Positions 24,733-33,247 of a DNA stretch of 64,000 nt are shown piece by piece; position 1 is the stretch's first letter; each line of letters opens with the position of its first letter. Made by a program: the position numbers and the translations under genes. This stretch comes from an uncultured bacterium (lineage in GTDB: Bacteria > Planctomycetota > GCA-002687715): contig CADEGH010000016.1 in NCBI GenBank assembly GCA_902826835.1, positions 45,971 through 109,970 of the forward strand, written 5' to 3'. The notes below the pieces were generated by a model. It was not told where the DNA came from. It saw nothing but the letters and a program-made list of their open reading frames with translations, and did not search any database.

Positions 24733-25011
24733 GGTCCGGAACTTGAAAGCAAGGCGGACCGTGGCAAACTCCCCCTCCTTCCGAAGGACTCGGAGTGATC
24801 CGAGCCACCGGGCAACCCTCCGGCGCGCAAGCGCCGACGGCCTGTGGCCAACGCCACGCCGACTCGCCACCATGGAATGGTGAACCGAGTCTAAAGCCGC
24901 CAGGGCAATGCCGAGAACCACGGGCGACGCTCCACGGAGCGATCGCACTTGGGGTGGTCTTGTTGCTTCGGAAAGCCTTGTAGACCGGACACGCGGGAGT
25001 CGCCAAGACTC
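24733..25011 (+). promoter_or_regulatory. Highly structured leader of the S10 genes
   Basis: At least seven hairpins can be drawn: GGTCCG..CTTG/CAAG..CGGACC (24733-24760), TCCTT/AAGGA (24776-24788), CTCGGA-GTGA-TCCGAG (24789-24804), CGGCGC-GCAA-GCGCCG (24821-24836), GGCC/GGCC (24839-24849), a bipartite GACTCG.CACCAT/ATGGTG.CGAGTC stem (24861-24891), and CGCTC/GAGCG (24928-24941). Two have GNRA loops. A last hairpin GAGTC/GACTC (24997-25011) abuts the rpsJ ATG and holds the GGGAG ribosome binding site. S10 leaders bound by L4 regulate this operon in gamma-proteobacteria; that this one does so is inference. Confidence 0.6.
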
Positions 25012-25320
25012 ATGGCCACGGACAGCATCAAGATTCGTCTCGAATCGTACGACCACGAAGCCCTGGACATCTCTGCCCAGGAGATCGTGGATGTCGCACG
25101 CCGCTCCGAGGCCCGCGTTCGGGGGCCGATCCCCCTGCCGACCCGCGTAGAACGCTACACGGTCTTGCGAAGCCCGCATGGAGACAAAAAGTCCCGCGAG
25201 CAGTTCGAGGTGCGCACGCACAAGCGGCTCATCTATTTGAGCCAGCCGACCAAAAAGACCGTGGATCTCCTCAGCAAGTTGAACTTGCCGGCGGGGGTCG
25301 AGATCAAGATCAAGGCCTGA
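25012..25320 (+). CDS. rpsJ: 30S ribosomal protein S10
   Basis: S10 is a head protein that also serves in NusB-dependent antitermination. The 102-residue protein starts [19 protein letters not shown] and contains [19 protein letters not shown] and the [16 protein letters not shown] block. ATG 25012 fits family length; the in-frame TTG at 24949 does not. Its ribosome binding site GGGAG is about 12 nt away and lies in a hairpin stem, so initiation is probably regulated. Confidence 0.98.
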   Translation: MATDSIKIRLESYDHEALDISAQEIVDVARRSEARVRGPIPLPTRVERYTVLRSPHGDKKSREQFEVRTHKRLIYLSQPTKKTVDLLSKLNLPAGVEIKIKA

Positions 25321-25326
25321 TTCAGG

Positions 25327-25443
25327 CGCTCCCCGGGTGCGGGAGCGAACCGAGTCAAGTCGAGGCGGCGCGCCGGGTGGCGCCCCGCAAGGGCGAACGA
25401 GAGCACTGGGCCCTCGTTCGACTCGACCTCCGAAGAGGTCGAG
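25327..25443 (+). promoter_or_regulatory. Switch-like RNA structure between rpsJ and rplC
   Basis: Hairpin A pairs CGCTCCC (25327-25333) with GGGAGCG (25341-25347). Hairpin B pairs CGAACGAG (25394-25401) with CTCGTTCG (25413-25420). Hairpin C is a perfect 9-bp stem CTCGACCTC/GAGGTCGAG with a CGAA loop (25422-25443). GTCGAG at 25359-25364 can alternatively pair with CTCGAC of hairpin C, so two mutually exclusive folds exist. No U-tract follows hairpin C. Confidence 0.5.
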
Positions 25444-25511
25444 CAGTCGCTGGGAGCCTACTCACCGGTTAACGCCGCGTGAAAAACCTCCCTGAGAATC
25501 GCCAGGTTGCC

Positions 25512-26168
25512 ATGGCTGACATGATCCTGGGACGCAAGGGTCGCATGACCCAACTCTTCACCGACGACGGTCGGTGCATTCCCGTCACCATCGTGGAGGC
25601 GGGTCCTTGCACCGTGACGCAGGTGAAGACCGCTGAGAAGGACGGCTACCGCGCTGTTCAACTCGCGTTCGATCCGGCGAAGGAGAAATCCCTCTCCAAG
25701 CCGGTGCTCGGTCACTTCAAGCGCGCGGGTGTCGACCCTCACCGGGTCCTCCGCGAATTGCGCTTCGAAGACGGCTCAACGCTGCCGGAAGTCGGCGCCA
25801 AAGTCCTCTGCTCCATCTTCGAGAAGAATCACTTCGTGGATGTGATCGGCTGGATGAAGGGGCGCGGCACCGCCGGTGTCATGAAGCGTCACGGCTTCCA
25901 AGGTCGCCCGGGCTCGCACGGTCACATGTGCCAGCGCCGTCCGGGCTCCATCGGAATGCACTCCTACCCGGCGCGTGTCTGGAAGGGCAAGCGCATGGCG
26001 GGACACTACGGAACGACCCGGGTCACGATCCAAAATCTGGAAGTGGTTCGAGTCGACGCCGAGAAGAACATCCTGATGATCCGGGGCGCTATCCCTGGTC
26101 CCACCGGCGGGCTCGTCATGGTCCGCGCTTCGAAGAAGCGCAAACCGACCCCGGCGAAGAAGGGCTGA
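25512..26168 (+). CDS. rplC: 50S ribosomal protein L3
   Basis: L3 reaches the peptidyl-transferase centre and starts 50S assembly. The 218-residue protein begins MADMILGRKGRMTQLF and has the PGSIGMHSYPARVWKGKR loop and GPTGGLVMVRASKKRK end. ATG 25512 is preceded by CAGG; the in-frame GTG at 25479 is less likely. The gap to rpsJ is unusually long (191 nt) and structured, whereas rplD follows after 4 nt. Confidence 0.98.
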   Translation: MADMILGRKGRMTQLFTDDGRCIPVTIVEAGPCTVTQVKTAEKDGYRAVQLAFDPAKEKSLSKPVLGHFKRAGVDPHRVLRELRFEDGSTLPEVGAKVLCSIFEKNHFVDVIGWMKGRGTAGVMKRHGFQGRPGSHGHMCQRRPGSIGMHSYPARVWKGKRMAGHYGTTRVTIQNLEVVRVDAEKNILMIRGAIPGPTGGLVMVRASKKRKPTPAKKG

Positions 26169-26172
26169 TGCC

Positions 26173-26793
26173 ATGGAAATTCCCCTCTACGCAAACGGAA
26201 AAGCGGGCCGCACCGAGGTCGACGCGAGCTTCCTCGGCGACAAAGTGAAGTCCAAGACCCTGCGCGCGGCGGTCATTATGTACGAAGCCAACCTCCGGGT
26301 CGGCACGCACTCGACCCAGCGCCGCAGCGAGGTGAGCCGTTCGAAGCGCCAGGTCATGCCCCAAAAGGGAACCGGTCGCGCTCGGGTACGCCACCTCCAA
26401 GTCACCCAGTGCATCGGCGGCGGTCGTCCACACGGTCCAAAGCCCCGTGACTACAGCTACCGCCTCCCTCGGCGCGAACTTCAGGTCGCTCTCAAGTCGG
26501 CGCTCCTGTCCAAGTTCCGGGATGGGGAAGCCGCTCTGGTCGAGAGCTTCGGCCTGAACAAGCCGTCGACGTCCTCGGTCGCCAAAGTCCTGAAGGATCT
26601 CGGCTGCCTTGAGTCCTGCTTGGTCGTGATCGAAGCGTCCGACAAAAGCCTGGAACTCTCGGTTCGCAATCTGCCGCGCGTCAAAGTCAAGACGGCGGCG
26701 GAGATCAACGCGTACGACGTGGTGTTCTATCGCAACCTGCTCCTCACCAAGGGTGGGTTTGCGAAGCTGAAGGAGGCTCACTCCGATGCGTGA
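26173..26793 (+). CDS. rplD: 50S ribosomal protein L4
   Basis: L4 lines the peptide exit tunnel and is the autoregulator of the S10 operon in enterobacteria. The 206-residue protein has the extended RNA-binding loop (QVMPQKGTGRARVRH with GGGRPHGPKPRDY). It overlaps rplW by 8 nt, showing tight translational coupling. The structured leaders upstream of rpsJ and rplC are natural candidate targets if autoregulation exists here. Confidence 0.98.
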   Translation: MEIPLYANGKAGRTEVDASFLGDKVKSKTLRAAVIMYEANLRVGTHSTQRRSEVSRSKRQVMPQKGTGRARVRHLQVTQCIGGGRPHGPKPRDYSYRLPRRELQVALKSALLSKFRDGEAALVESFGLNKPSTSSVAKVLKDLGCLESCLVVIEASDKSLELSVRNLPRVKVKTAAEINAYDVVFYRNLLLTKGGFAKLKEAHSDA

Positions 26794-27067
26794 TCCCCTC
26801 ATCATCGTTCACCGCCCTCTTCTCACCGAGAAGAACACGCAGCGGGCGGACCGCCTCCGGGAGTACACCTTCTCGGTGGCCAGCAACGCGAACAAGATCG
26901 AAATCCGCCAGGCCGTCGAGGTCCTGTACGGAGTGAAAGTGGTGGCCGTCCGGACCTCCATCGCGAAGGGCCAGTTGCGACGTGTCGGGTGGCGAACCAC
27001 CCGCGCTCCTGACCGCAAGAAGGCCATCGTCAAGTTGGCCGAGGGGCAAAAAATCGACCTGATCTGA
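26786..27067 (+). CDS. rplW: 50S ribosomal protein L23
   Basis: L23 is the docking site for trigger factor and SRP at the exit tunnel. The 93-residue protein starts [17 protein letters not shown], has the [16 protein letters not shown] helix-strand core and the [17 protein letters not shown] end. It starts inside the end of rplD. Length and order are standard. Confidence 0.98.
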   Translation: MRDPLIIVHRPLLTEKNTQRADRLREYTFSVASNANKIEIRQAVEVLYGVKVVAVRTSIAKGQLRRVGWRTTRAPDRKKAIVKLAEGQKIDLI

Positions 27068-27104
27068 GGCGCGCCTCGCGCGACCAGAAACAGATTCAAC
27101 CGCC

Positions 27105-27935
27105 ATGGCAATTCGCAAGTTCAAACCCACTTCCCCCGGCCGACGTCTTGGTTCGGTGCTTGTCTTCAAGGAAGACATCACGCGCACCACCCCGGAAAAG
27201 TCACTGCTTGAGCCCATTCGCGGCACGGGCGGTCGTAATTCCCACGGACGCATCACCTCGCGTCACCGCGGGGCCGGGGTCAAGCGCAGTTACCGCATCA
27301 TCGACTTCAAGAGGACCAAGGACGGCGTACCGGCCAAGGTCTTCTCTGTGGAATACGACCCCAACCGATCTGCCAACATCGCCCTTCTGCACTACCTGGA
27401 CGGCGAGAAGCGCTACATCATCGCGCCGCAGGGTCTGAAGGTCGGCACCACCGTGGTCTCCGGATCCGGAAGCGAGCCCACCCTCGGGAACTCGCTGCCG
27501 CTGATGGAAGTTCCGCTTGGCATGGAAGTGCACTGCGTCGAGTACAAGCCCGGAAAGGGTGCTCAGATGGTGCGCTCGGCTGGGATGAGCGCACGACTGC
27601 TCGCCAAGGAAGAAGGGATGGCCACGCTGGTTCTCCCCTCCGGCGAAATGCGCAAAGTGCAGCTCGAGTGCCGGGCCACGGTGGGAACGGTCGGAAACTC
27701 CGACCACCAACACGTCCGCATCGGCAAGGCAGGTCGCAATCGCCACTTCGGCATCCGGCCCCAGACGCGTGGCTCCGCGATGAATCCGATCGCCCACCCG
27801 ATGGGTGGTGGTGAAGGTCGCCGCGCGGGTGGTCGCCATCCGGTCAGCCCCTGGGGCAAGCCGGCGAAGGGTGGCAAGACCCGCAAGCCCAAGAGTCTCT
27901 CGAACAAGTTCATCGTGCGTAGGCGCAAGAAGTGA
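27105..27935 (+). CDS. rplB: 50S ribosomal protein L2
   Basis: L2 stabilises the peptidyl-transferase region and subunit association. The 276-residue protein carries the conserved [14 protein letters not shown] loop, including the histidine implicated in activity, and the basic C-terminus [13 protein letters not shown]. The N-terminus [13 protein letters not shown] is canonical. rpsS follows after 11 nt. Confidence 0.99.
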   Translation: MAIRKFKPTSPGRRLGSVLVFKEDITRTTPEKSLLEPIRGTGGRNSHGRITSRHRGAGVKRSYRIIDFKRTKDGVPAKVFSVEYDPNRSANIALLHYLDGEKRYIIAPQGLKVGTTVVSGSGSEPTLGNSLPLMEVPLGMEVHCVEYKPGKGAQMVRSAGMSARLLAKEEGMATLVLPSGEMRKVQLECRATVGTVGNSDHQHVRIGKAGRNRHFGIRPQTRGSAMNPIAHPMGGGEGRRAGGRHPVSPWGKPAKGGKTRKPKSLSNKFIVRRRKK

Positions 27936-27946
27936 GGGCATGAGCG

Positions 27947-28222
27947 ATGAGCAGATCAACTAAGAAGGGGCCCTACGTCGACGAGCGACTCATGGCCCGC
28001 ACCCTGCGTCAAAAGGACACCGGCCGTAACGAGCCCCTGAAGACTTGGGCTCGTGCGTGCACGATCCTGCCGGACTTCGTAGGTCACACCTATCTCGTGC
28101 ACAACGGGAAGGCCTTTCTCCGGGTCTTCGTGACCGAAGAAATGGTGGGCCACAAGCTCGGGGAGTTCACCTTGACCCGCAACTTCCGCGGTCACGGTGA
28201 GAACAAGAAGACCACGGCCTGA
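27947..28222 (+). CDS. rpsS: 30S ribosomal protein S19
   Basis: S19 forms a complex with S13 at the A-site finger. The 91-residue protein starts MSRSTKKGPYVDERL and contains HNGKAFLRVFVTEEMVGHKL and the FRGHGENKK end typical of the family. Operon position between rplB and rplV is canonical. Confidence 0.98.
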   Translation: MSRSTKKGPYVDERLMARTLRQKDTGRNEPLKTWARACTILPDFVGHTYLVHNGKAFLRVFVTEEMVGHKLGEFTLTRNFRGHGENKKTTA

Positions 28223-28230
28223 GAACCACC

Positions 28231-28632
28231 ATGGAATTCCACGCGATTCTCCGCTACGCCCCCATGTCCGCCCGCAAAGCGCGGCCGGTCGTGGATCTGG
28301 TGCGCGGCCTCGGTGTCCATCAGGCGCTCGAGGTTCTGGAAAACGTTCCTCGTCGGGCCGCCCCGATGCTCTCCAAGCTCATTCGCTCCGCGATTGCGAA
28401 TGCCGGCCAGGTGGGTGGGGTCGAGGCCAAGGAACTCGTCGTCAAGAAGGTGTGGGCCGACGTCGGTCCCATGCGTCAGGGACGCCTGCGCTTCCGCCCG
28501 GGTCCCCGTGGACGTGCCTGTCCGATCAACAAGCGCTCCTGTCACCTCGAGATCGTTCTGGGGAAGACGGAAGCCAAAGAAACCCGTCGTCGCCCTGCCA
28601 AGCCCGCGCAAGCCGCGGCGAACAAGGACTGA
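28231..28632 (+). CDS. rplV: 50S ribosomal protein L22
   Basis: L22 lines the exit tunnel, and its loop mutations give macrolide resistance. The 133-residue protein has MSARKARPVVDLVRG and the tunnel loop region KKVWADVGPMRQGRLRFRPG followed by GRACPINKRSCHLEIVL. There is a lysine- and alanine-rich C-terminal tail of about 20 residues. It is 4 nt from rpsC. Confidence 0.98.
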   Translation: MEFHAILRYAPMSARKARPVVDLVRGLGVHQALEVLENVPRRAAPMLSKLIRSAIANAGQVGGVEAKELVVKKVWADVGPMRQGRLRFRPGPRGRACPINKRSCHLEIVLGKTEAKETRRRPAKPAQAAANKD

Positions 28633-28635
28633 TCC

Positions 28636-29349
28636 ATGGGCCAAAAGGTCAATCCCCTAGGCTTTCGAATCGGCATCAGCGAGCGCTGGCGTTCGCGGTG
28701 GAACGGGACGAAGAAGGAAATTCCTCGCCTCATCAAGGAAGATCAGATCATTCGGAAGCACCTGAAGAAGGCCTACTTCTTCGCGGGCATCCCGAGGATC
28801 GAGATCGAGCGTACGGGTGAGACCACCACGGTCATCGTCCACACTGCTCGACCCGGCATCTTGATCGGCCGTAAGGGCAAGAAGCTCGAAGAAATTCAGG
28901 CTGAAATCGAGAAGCTCGTCGCGGGATCCGGGCGCAAAGTGCGTCTCACGGTTTCCGAGGTCGGTAGGCCCGAACTCGACGGACAGTTGGTCGCGGAGAG
29001 CATCCGCGAGCAACTGGAGAAGCGGCAGGCTTTCCGTCGCGTGCTGAAGAAGGCCATCCAAACCACCGCCAACGCCGGTGCCAAAGGCGTGCGAGTGAAG
29101 CTCAGCGGGCGTCTCGGCGGAGCCGAGCTTTCCCGTTGCGAGCATCAGAGTCACGGGTCGATTCCCTTGACCACGCTGGCCGCGGACGTGAACTATGGCT
29201 TCACCGAGGCTTATACCTCGACGGGGCACATCGGAATCAAGGTGTGGGTCTATCGCGGTCGCTACGACGACCCGAAGCCACGTTCCAGTGGGGTGGGCGA
29301 ACTGCGGCCGCGGCGCGCGCCGACGCGCCTGGATGCTCCGAGCGAGTGA
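28636..29349 (+). CDS. rpsC: 30S ribosomal protein S3
   Basis: S3 forms part of the mRNA entry tunnel. The 237-residue protein has MGQKVNPLGFRIGI, a type-II KH domain (RPGILIGRKGKKLEEIQ), and the C-terminal domain signature VKLSGRLGGAELSRCE followed by GHIGIKVWVYRGR. A short basic tail ends the protein. A 24-nt gap precedes rplP. Confidence 0.98.
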   Translation: MGQKVNPLGFRIGISERWRSRWNGTKKEIPRLIKEDQIIRKHLKKAYFFAGIPRIEIERTGETTTVIVHTARPGILIGRKGKKLEEIQAEIEKLVAGSGRKVRLTVSEVGRPELDGQLVAESIREQLEKRQAFRRVLKKAIQTTANAGAKGVRVKLSGRLGGAELSRCEHQSHGSIPLTTLAADVNYGFTEAYTSTGHIGIKVWVYRGRYDDPKPRSSGVGELRPRRAPTRLDAPSE

Positions 29350-29373
29350 TCGCGAGAGCCGAGGACACGAACC

Positions 29374-29793
29374 ATGGGCATGATGCCGAAGCGAGTCAAG
29401 TACCGAAAGCAGCAACGCGGCCGCGTGACTGGCGAAGCCACACGTGGGAACTACGTTGCTTTTGGTGACTACGGTCTCCAGTCGCTGGATCGCGCCTGGA
29501 TCGACGCCCGCCAGATCGAAGCCGGCCGCATCGCGGCGAGCCACTATCTCAAGGGCGAGGGAAGAGTCTGGATCCGAATCTTCCCGCACAAGTCGGTAAC
29601 CGCGAAGCCGGCCGAGGTCCGAATGGGCACCGGCAAGGGCGACATCGAGTACTGGTGTGCGGTCGTGAAGCCGGGCACCGTGCTCTACGAGGTCGGTGGC
29701 GTGCCGGAAGCGTCCGCGAAGGCGGCGCTCCTGCGGGTCGCTCATAAACTTCCCGTGCGCACTCGCTTCGTCGAGCGGCGGCACAAGGTCTGA
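29374..29793 (+). CDS. rplP: 50S ribosomal protein L16
   Basis: L16 positions tRNA in the A site. The 139-residue protein starts [17 protein letters not shown], carries the [20 protein letters not shown] block, [20 protein letters not shown], and ends with the [19 protein letters not shown] motif. Order rpsC-rplP-rpmC is canonical. Confidence 0.98.
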   Translation: MGMMPKRVKYRKQQRGRVTGEATRGNYVAFGDYGLQSLDRAWIDARQIEAGRIAASHYLKGEGRVWIRIFPHKSVTAKPAEVRMGTGKGDIEYWCAVVKPGTVLYEVGGVPEASAKAALLRVAHKLPVRTRFVERRHKV

Positions 29794-29804
29794 GGGGCTA
29801 TCCC

Positions 29805-30005
29805 ATGAACAGTGCAGAAATCAAAGCGCTGGAGGCGGGTGATCTTCAGTTCCACCTGGAGAAGCTCCGCAAAGAGCTCTTCGAATTGAAGGTCAAGGCC
29901 GCCACGGAGTCCATCGATAACCCGTGCCGCATCGGGGATATCAAGCGCGAGATCGCCCGCCTCTTCACCGAGCGCCGGCGCCGCGAGATTGCAGCAGGTA
30001 AGTGA
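29805..30005 (+). CDS. rpmC: 50S ribosomal protein L29
   Basis: L29 is a small two-helix protein near the tunnel exit. The 66 residues include LQFHLEKLRKELFELKVKAA and IGDIKREIARLFTERRRRE, the two antiparallel helices. Its stop TGA overlaps a GTG that could start rpsQ, but the following ATG is preferred. Confidence 0.96.
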   Translation: MNSAEIKALEAGDLQFHLEKLRKELFELKVKAATESIDNPCRIGDIKREIARLFTERRRREIAAGK

Positions 30006-30007
30006 CC

Positions 30008-30334
30008 ATGGCACAGACTCGCGAACAAAAGACTCGACGGACGGTCATCGGCGTCGTCACCAGCGCCAAGATGAAGAAGACCATCACCGTGCAGGTGACC
30101 GCGAAGCTGCCGCACGAGCAGTTCAAGAAGTACGTGAACCGTACTCAGGTTTACAAAGCGCACGACGAGAAGGGCGAGGCCCAGCTCGGCGATCGGGTCG
30201 AGATCATGGAGACTCGCCCCCTGAGCAAGACCAAGAACTTCAGGTTGCTGAAGATCCTCACGCGCGGTCGCATTCCGGCGAACACGCCCGAGGTCAATGC
30301 TCTCGCGGATGCGGGTGCGAAAGCGAAGGGCTGA
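30008..30334 (+). CDS. rpsQ: 30S ribosomal protein S17
   Basis: S17 is an early-assembly OB-fold protein. The 108-residue product has RRTVIGVVTSAKMKKTITVQ and YKAHDEKGEAQLGDRVEIME with RPLSKTKNFRLL, the full core. It carries about 20 extra C-terminal residues beyond the usual 80-90 (NTPEVNALADAGAKAKG). ATG 30008 is chosen; GTG 30002 overlaps the rpmC stop. Confidence 0.97.
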   Translation: MAQTREQKTRRTVIGVVTSAKMKKTITVQVTAKLPHEQFKKYVNRTQVYKAHDEKGEAQLGDRVEIMETRPLSKTKNFRLLKILTRGRIPANTPEVNALADAGAKAKG

Positions 30335-30337
30335 TCC

Positions 30338-30706
30338 ATGATTCAACAAGAGACCCGCCTGCGCGTGGCCGACAACACCGGTGCCAAAGACGTTCTTTGC
30401 ATCAAGGTGCTGGGCGGCACTCGACGCCGTTACGCCAGCATCGGCGACATCATCGTCTGCGCCGTGAAGAAGGCCATCCCCGGTGGCAGCGTCAAGCAGG
30501 GTGATGTCGTCAAGGGTGTGATCGTCCGCACGAAGCGCCCCGTCCGTCGGGACGACGGCAGCTACGTGCGTTTCGACAACAACGCCATCGTGCTCCTGGA
30601 TGCCAATAATGAACCTCGCGGCACGCGCATCTTCGGTGCGGTGGCCCGCGAGCTGCGCGCCAAGAACTTCATGAAGATCGTGTCCTTGGCGTCGGAGGTC
30701 GTCTGA
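30338..30706 (+). CDS. rplN: 50S ribosomal protein L14
   Basis: L14 forms an intersubunit bridge. The 122-residue protein starts [19 protein letters not shown] and ends with [20 protein letters not shown], both diagnostic. It lies 3 nt from rpsQ and 2 nt from rplX, so the three are translated together. Confidence 0.99.
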   Translation: MIQQETRLRVADNTGAKDVLCIKVLGGTRRRYASIGDIIVCAVKKAIPGGSVKQGDVVKGVIVRTKRPVRRDDGSYVRFDNNAIVLLDANNEPRGTRIFGAVARELRAKNFMKIVSLASEVV

Positions 30707-30708
30707 AC

Positions 30709-31071
30709 ATGTCCGCACGTATTCGAACCCAGGACGAAGTGGTCGTCATCACCGGCCGTGACAAGGGCAAGCGCGGGCGAGTCCTGAGCATTCTCACCAA
30801 GAAGGGCAAGGTTGTGGTGGAGGGCGTCAACATCGTGACGCGCCACCTCAAGCGTAACCCTGCCAACCCGGCCGCTGGTGGTCGTACCGAGAAGCCGGCT
30901 CCGATCCCGATGTCGAAGGTCATGCTCTGGTCGCCGAGCGACAGCAAGGGCGTGCGGGTACGCATGAGTGGCACGGGGCGCGAGAAGCACCGTGTCGCCG
31001 CCAGCAAGTCGAACAGTCGGCTCGGCGCCGATACGGTTCGTCGCGGCAAGGGTAAGGGCAAGGGCGAGTGA
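30709..31071 (+). CDS. rplX: 50S ribosomal protein L24
   Basis: L24 starts 50S assembly. The 120-residue product carries the KOW motif (EVVVITGRDKGKRGRVLSI), the GVNIVTRHLKR segment and a basic C-terminal extension rich in Gly and Lys (RRGKGKGKGE). Length is slightly above average because of this tail. Confidence 0.97.
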   Translation: MSARIRTQDEVVVITGRDKGKRGRVLSILTKKGKVVVEGVNIVTRHLKRNPANPAAGGRTEKPAPIPMSKVMLWSPSDSKGVRVRMSGTGREKHRVAASKSNSRLGADTVRRGKGKGKGE

Positions 31072-31103
31072 GCCCGGACTCCAATCAGTCAGGACCAACA
31101 ACC

Positions 31104-31676
31104 ATGGGTGCCCCCAAAGCCGAAACCGTCACGAATCCGCGCCTGAAGTCGAACTACGATCGCGAGATCCGCACCAGGCTGCGCGAGCGGTTCAAGCTCG
31201 CGAACGTCCACCAAGTCCCCCGGCTCACCAAGATCTCGGTGAACATGGGAGTTGGCAAAGCCATCGAGAATCGTAAGCGACTCGACTCGGCGGTGGAGGA
31301 CCTGTCGGCGATCACCGGGCAAAAGCCCAAGATCTGCAAGGCCAGGCGCGCTGAAGCCAATTTCAAACTCAGGGAAAATGTCGCGATCGGGGCCAAAGTC
31401 GACCTGCGCGGTGCGCGCATGTACGAGTTCCTGGACCGCCTGATCAACATTGCCATTCCACGTATTCGCGACTTCCGAGGAGTGAATCGCAACTCCTTCG
31501 ACGGGCGCGGAAACTTCTCGATGGGCCTGTCGGAGCAGACCCTCTTTCCCGAAGTGACGCTCGACAAAATCGAGTTTCAGCAGGGGATGGACATCACGAT
31601 GGTGATCTCGGGGGGCAGCGACGAGATGTCGCAAGAATTGCTCGCCGAGTTTGGAATGCCCTTCAAGAAGTCCTGA
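31104..31676 (+). CDS. rplE: 50S ribosomal protein L5
   Basis: L5 binds 5S rRNA and contacts the P-site tRNA. The 190-residue protein has VPRLTKISVNMGVGKA, the AITGQKPKICKARRAEANFK region, and RNSFDGRGNFSMGLSEQ-type core. ATG 31104 is used with AGGA about 9 nt upstream; the in-frame GTG at 31068 overlaps rplX and would add 12 non-conserved residues. Confidence 0.98.
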   Translation: MGAPKAETVTNPRLKSNYDREIRTRLRERFKLANVHQVPRLTKISVNMGVGKAIENRKRLDSAVEDLSAITGQKPKICKARRAEANFKLRENVAIGAKVDLRGARMYEFLDRLINIAIPRIRDFRGVNRNSFDGRGNFSMGLSEQTLFPEVTLDKIEFQQGMDITMVISGGSDEMSQELLAEFGMPFKKS

Positions 31677-31688
31677 CGGAGACGCCAC

Positions 31689-31874
31689 GTGGCTACCAAA
31701 GCACAAGTCAACAAGTCGCTGAGAACCCCCAAGTTCGCCACTCGGTTGCGCCGTCGGTGCTCGCTGTGCGGCCGACCGCGGGCCGTGTACAGCAAGTACG
31801 GCATCTGCCGTTGTTGCTTCCGCCGCCTTGCGCATGCGGGGGAAATCCCAGGTATGAAAAAGGCCAGCTGGTAG
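31689..31874 (+). CDS. rpsN: 30S ribosomal protein S14, zinc-binding type Z
   Basis: S14 completes the 30S head. The 61-residue short form has Cys at 24, 27, 40 and 43 (CSLCG and CRCC), the zinc-binding C+ type, in contrast to the 100-residue zinc-free form. It starts with GTG at 31689, with GGAG 8-10 nt upstream. Zinc-dependent paralog switching is known for this protein, but only this copy is visible here. Confidence 0.97.
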   Translation: MATKAQVNKSLRTPKFATRLRRRCSLCGRPRAVYSKYGICRCCFRRLAHAGEIPGMKKASW

Positions 31875-31884
31875 GAGCAAGCCC

Positions 31885-32283
31885 ATGAGCATGACTGATC
31901 CAGTAGCCGACATGCTGACGCGGATTCGCAACGCGAACCGCATCAAGCTGCCCCACATCGACGTTCCCGCTTCCAACCTGAAGCGCGGGATCGCCGATGT
32001 CCTCAAGCGAACGGGTTTCGTTCGCGACTTCCGGGTCATCGAGGATTCCAAGCAGGGCAGCCTGCGGGTGTTCCTCAAGTACGGTCCGGACGGGGAGTTT
32101 GTCATCAGCCGCATCAACCGGGTGAGCAAGCCCGGACGTCGGGTGTATCGGGGTGTGAGCGAACTTCCCAAGGTCCTGAACGGCCTGGGAATCGCCATTT
32201 TGAGCACGAGTCGGGGCATCTTGTCCGACCACGACGCGCGGGAAGCGCGAGTGGGTGGCGAGGTCCTGGCCGAGGTCTGGTGA
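31885..32283 (+). CDS. rpsH: 30S ribosomal protein S8
   Basis: S8 binds the 16S central domain and represses the spc operon in E. coli. The 132-residue protein starts [18 protein letters not shown] and ends with the signature [20 protein letters not shown] and EVLAEVW. The motif usually reads MTDxEAR; here it is LSDHDAR, a modest deviation. It lies next to rplF with no gap. Confidence 0.98.
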   Translation: MSMTDPVADMLTRIRNANRIKLPHIDVPASNLKRGIADVLKRTGFVRDFRVIEDSKQGSLRVFLKYGPDGEFVISRINRVSKPGRRVYRGVSELPKVLNGLGIAILSTSRGILSDHDAREARVGGEVLAEVW

Positions 32284-32303
32284 TCACGGTCGGGGAGAAC
32301 ACG

Positions 32304-32855
32304 ATGTCGCGTATTGGAAAACTACCAGTTGCCCTTGCCAAGGGTGTGACGGCCACCGTGAATGGTGGCGTCGTGACGGTCAAGGGGCCGAAGGGTGAGC
32401 TCAAGCTCCCCGTCGACTCCGGGGTCCAAGTTGAAGTTACCGAGAAGGGAGTCGCGGTGACGCGTCGCAACGACGCGAAGCACAATCGCTGCCTTCACGG
32501 ACTCTTCCGGGCCTTGATCAACAACATGGTGACCGGCGTCTCCACCGGGTTCGCCCGGGGCCTGGAGATCGAAGGCGTGGGTTACACCGCCAAGGCCGAA
32601 AACCCGCGCAAGCTCTCCCTGAACATCGGCTTCAATGCGCCGGTGGTCATGGAGCCGCCCGAGGGGGTCACGGTCGAGACTCCGAAGCCTACCATCATCA
32701 TGGTGAAAGGATGCGACCGCCAGAAGGTCGGTCAGTTCGCCTCCGAGATCCGGGGAGTGCGTCCTCCCGAGCCCTATAAGGGCAAGGGAATCCGATACTC
32801 CGGGGAACACATCATTCGCAAGGCCGGTAAGGCGGTCGGCGGGAAGTCGGCCTAA
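32304..32855 (+). CDS. rplF: 50S ribosomal protein L6
   Basis: L6 sits near the factor-binding site. The 183-residue protein has [15 protein letters not shown], the [19 protein letters not shown] block, and [18 protein letters not shown] near the end. ATG 32304 is preceded by GGGGAG; the in-frame GTG at 32280 overlaps the rpsH stop and is less likely. Confidence 0.98.
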   Translation: MSRIGKLPVALAKGVTATVNGGVVTVKGPKGELKLPVDSGVQVEVTEKGVAVTRRNDAKHNRCLHGLFRALINNMVTGVSTGFARGLEIEGVGYTAKAENPRKLSLNIGFNAPVVMEPPEGVTVETPKPTIIMVKGCDRQKVGQFASEIRGVRPPEPYKGKGIRYSGEHIIRKAGKAVGGKSA

Positions 32856-32869
32856 GCCAGGAAATCGCC

Positions 32870-33244
32870 ATGTCATCCCTATCGCCAAAACTGAAGGCCG
32901 CTCGCCGCTTGCGCCGCAAGCGTCATATCCGGCGGTCCTTGTTCGGCCTGCCTTCCCGTCCACGCCTCTCGATCTACAAGAGCGTGGCGCACATGTACGC
33001 CCAGATCATCGACGACGAGCGGGGGGCAACCCTGTGCGCCGCGAGCACCCTCGACAAAGACGTCAAGGGTGCGTTGAAGGGCTCGGGCAACAAGATTGCC
33101 GCCGAAGCCGTGGGCAAGCTCCTGGCGGAGCGAGCCAAGTCGGCCGGGGTTTCCAAGGTGGTTTTCGATCGCAACGGTTTCCGATACCACGGCAGGGTCA
33201 AGGCCTTGGCCGACGGCGCGCGCGCGGCCGGACTGGAGTTTTGA
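32870..33244 (+). CDS. rplR: 50S ribosomal protein L18
   Basis: L18 delivers 5S rRNA to the large subunit. The 124-residue protein has the basic N-terminus [36 protein letters not shown], and the [20 protein letters not shown] end. rpsE follows after 3 nt. Confidence 0.98.
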   Translation: MSSLSPKLKAARRLRRKRHIRRSLFGLPSRPRLSIYKSVAHMYAQIIDDERGATLCAASTLDKDVKGALKGSGNKIAAEAVGKLLAERAKSAGVSKVVFDRNGFRYHGRVKALADGARAAGLEF

Positions 33245-33247
33245 TCC

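Noticed and set aside
24733..25011. Known riboswitch, RNase P RNA, tmRNA or SRP RNA in the rpsJ leader
   Set aside because: I looked for RNase P P4 motifs, the tmRNA T-loop/CCA end and the SRP GGAAGC loop; none is present, so it is reported only as an unassigned structure.
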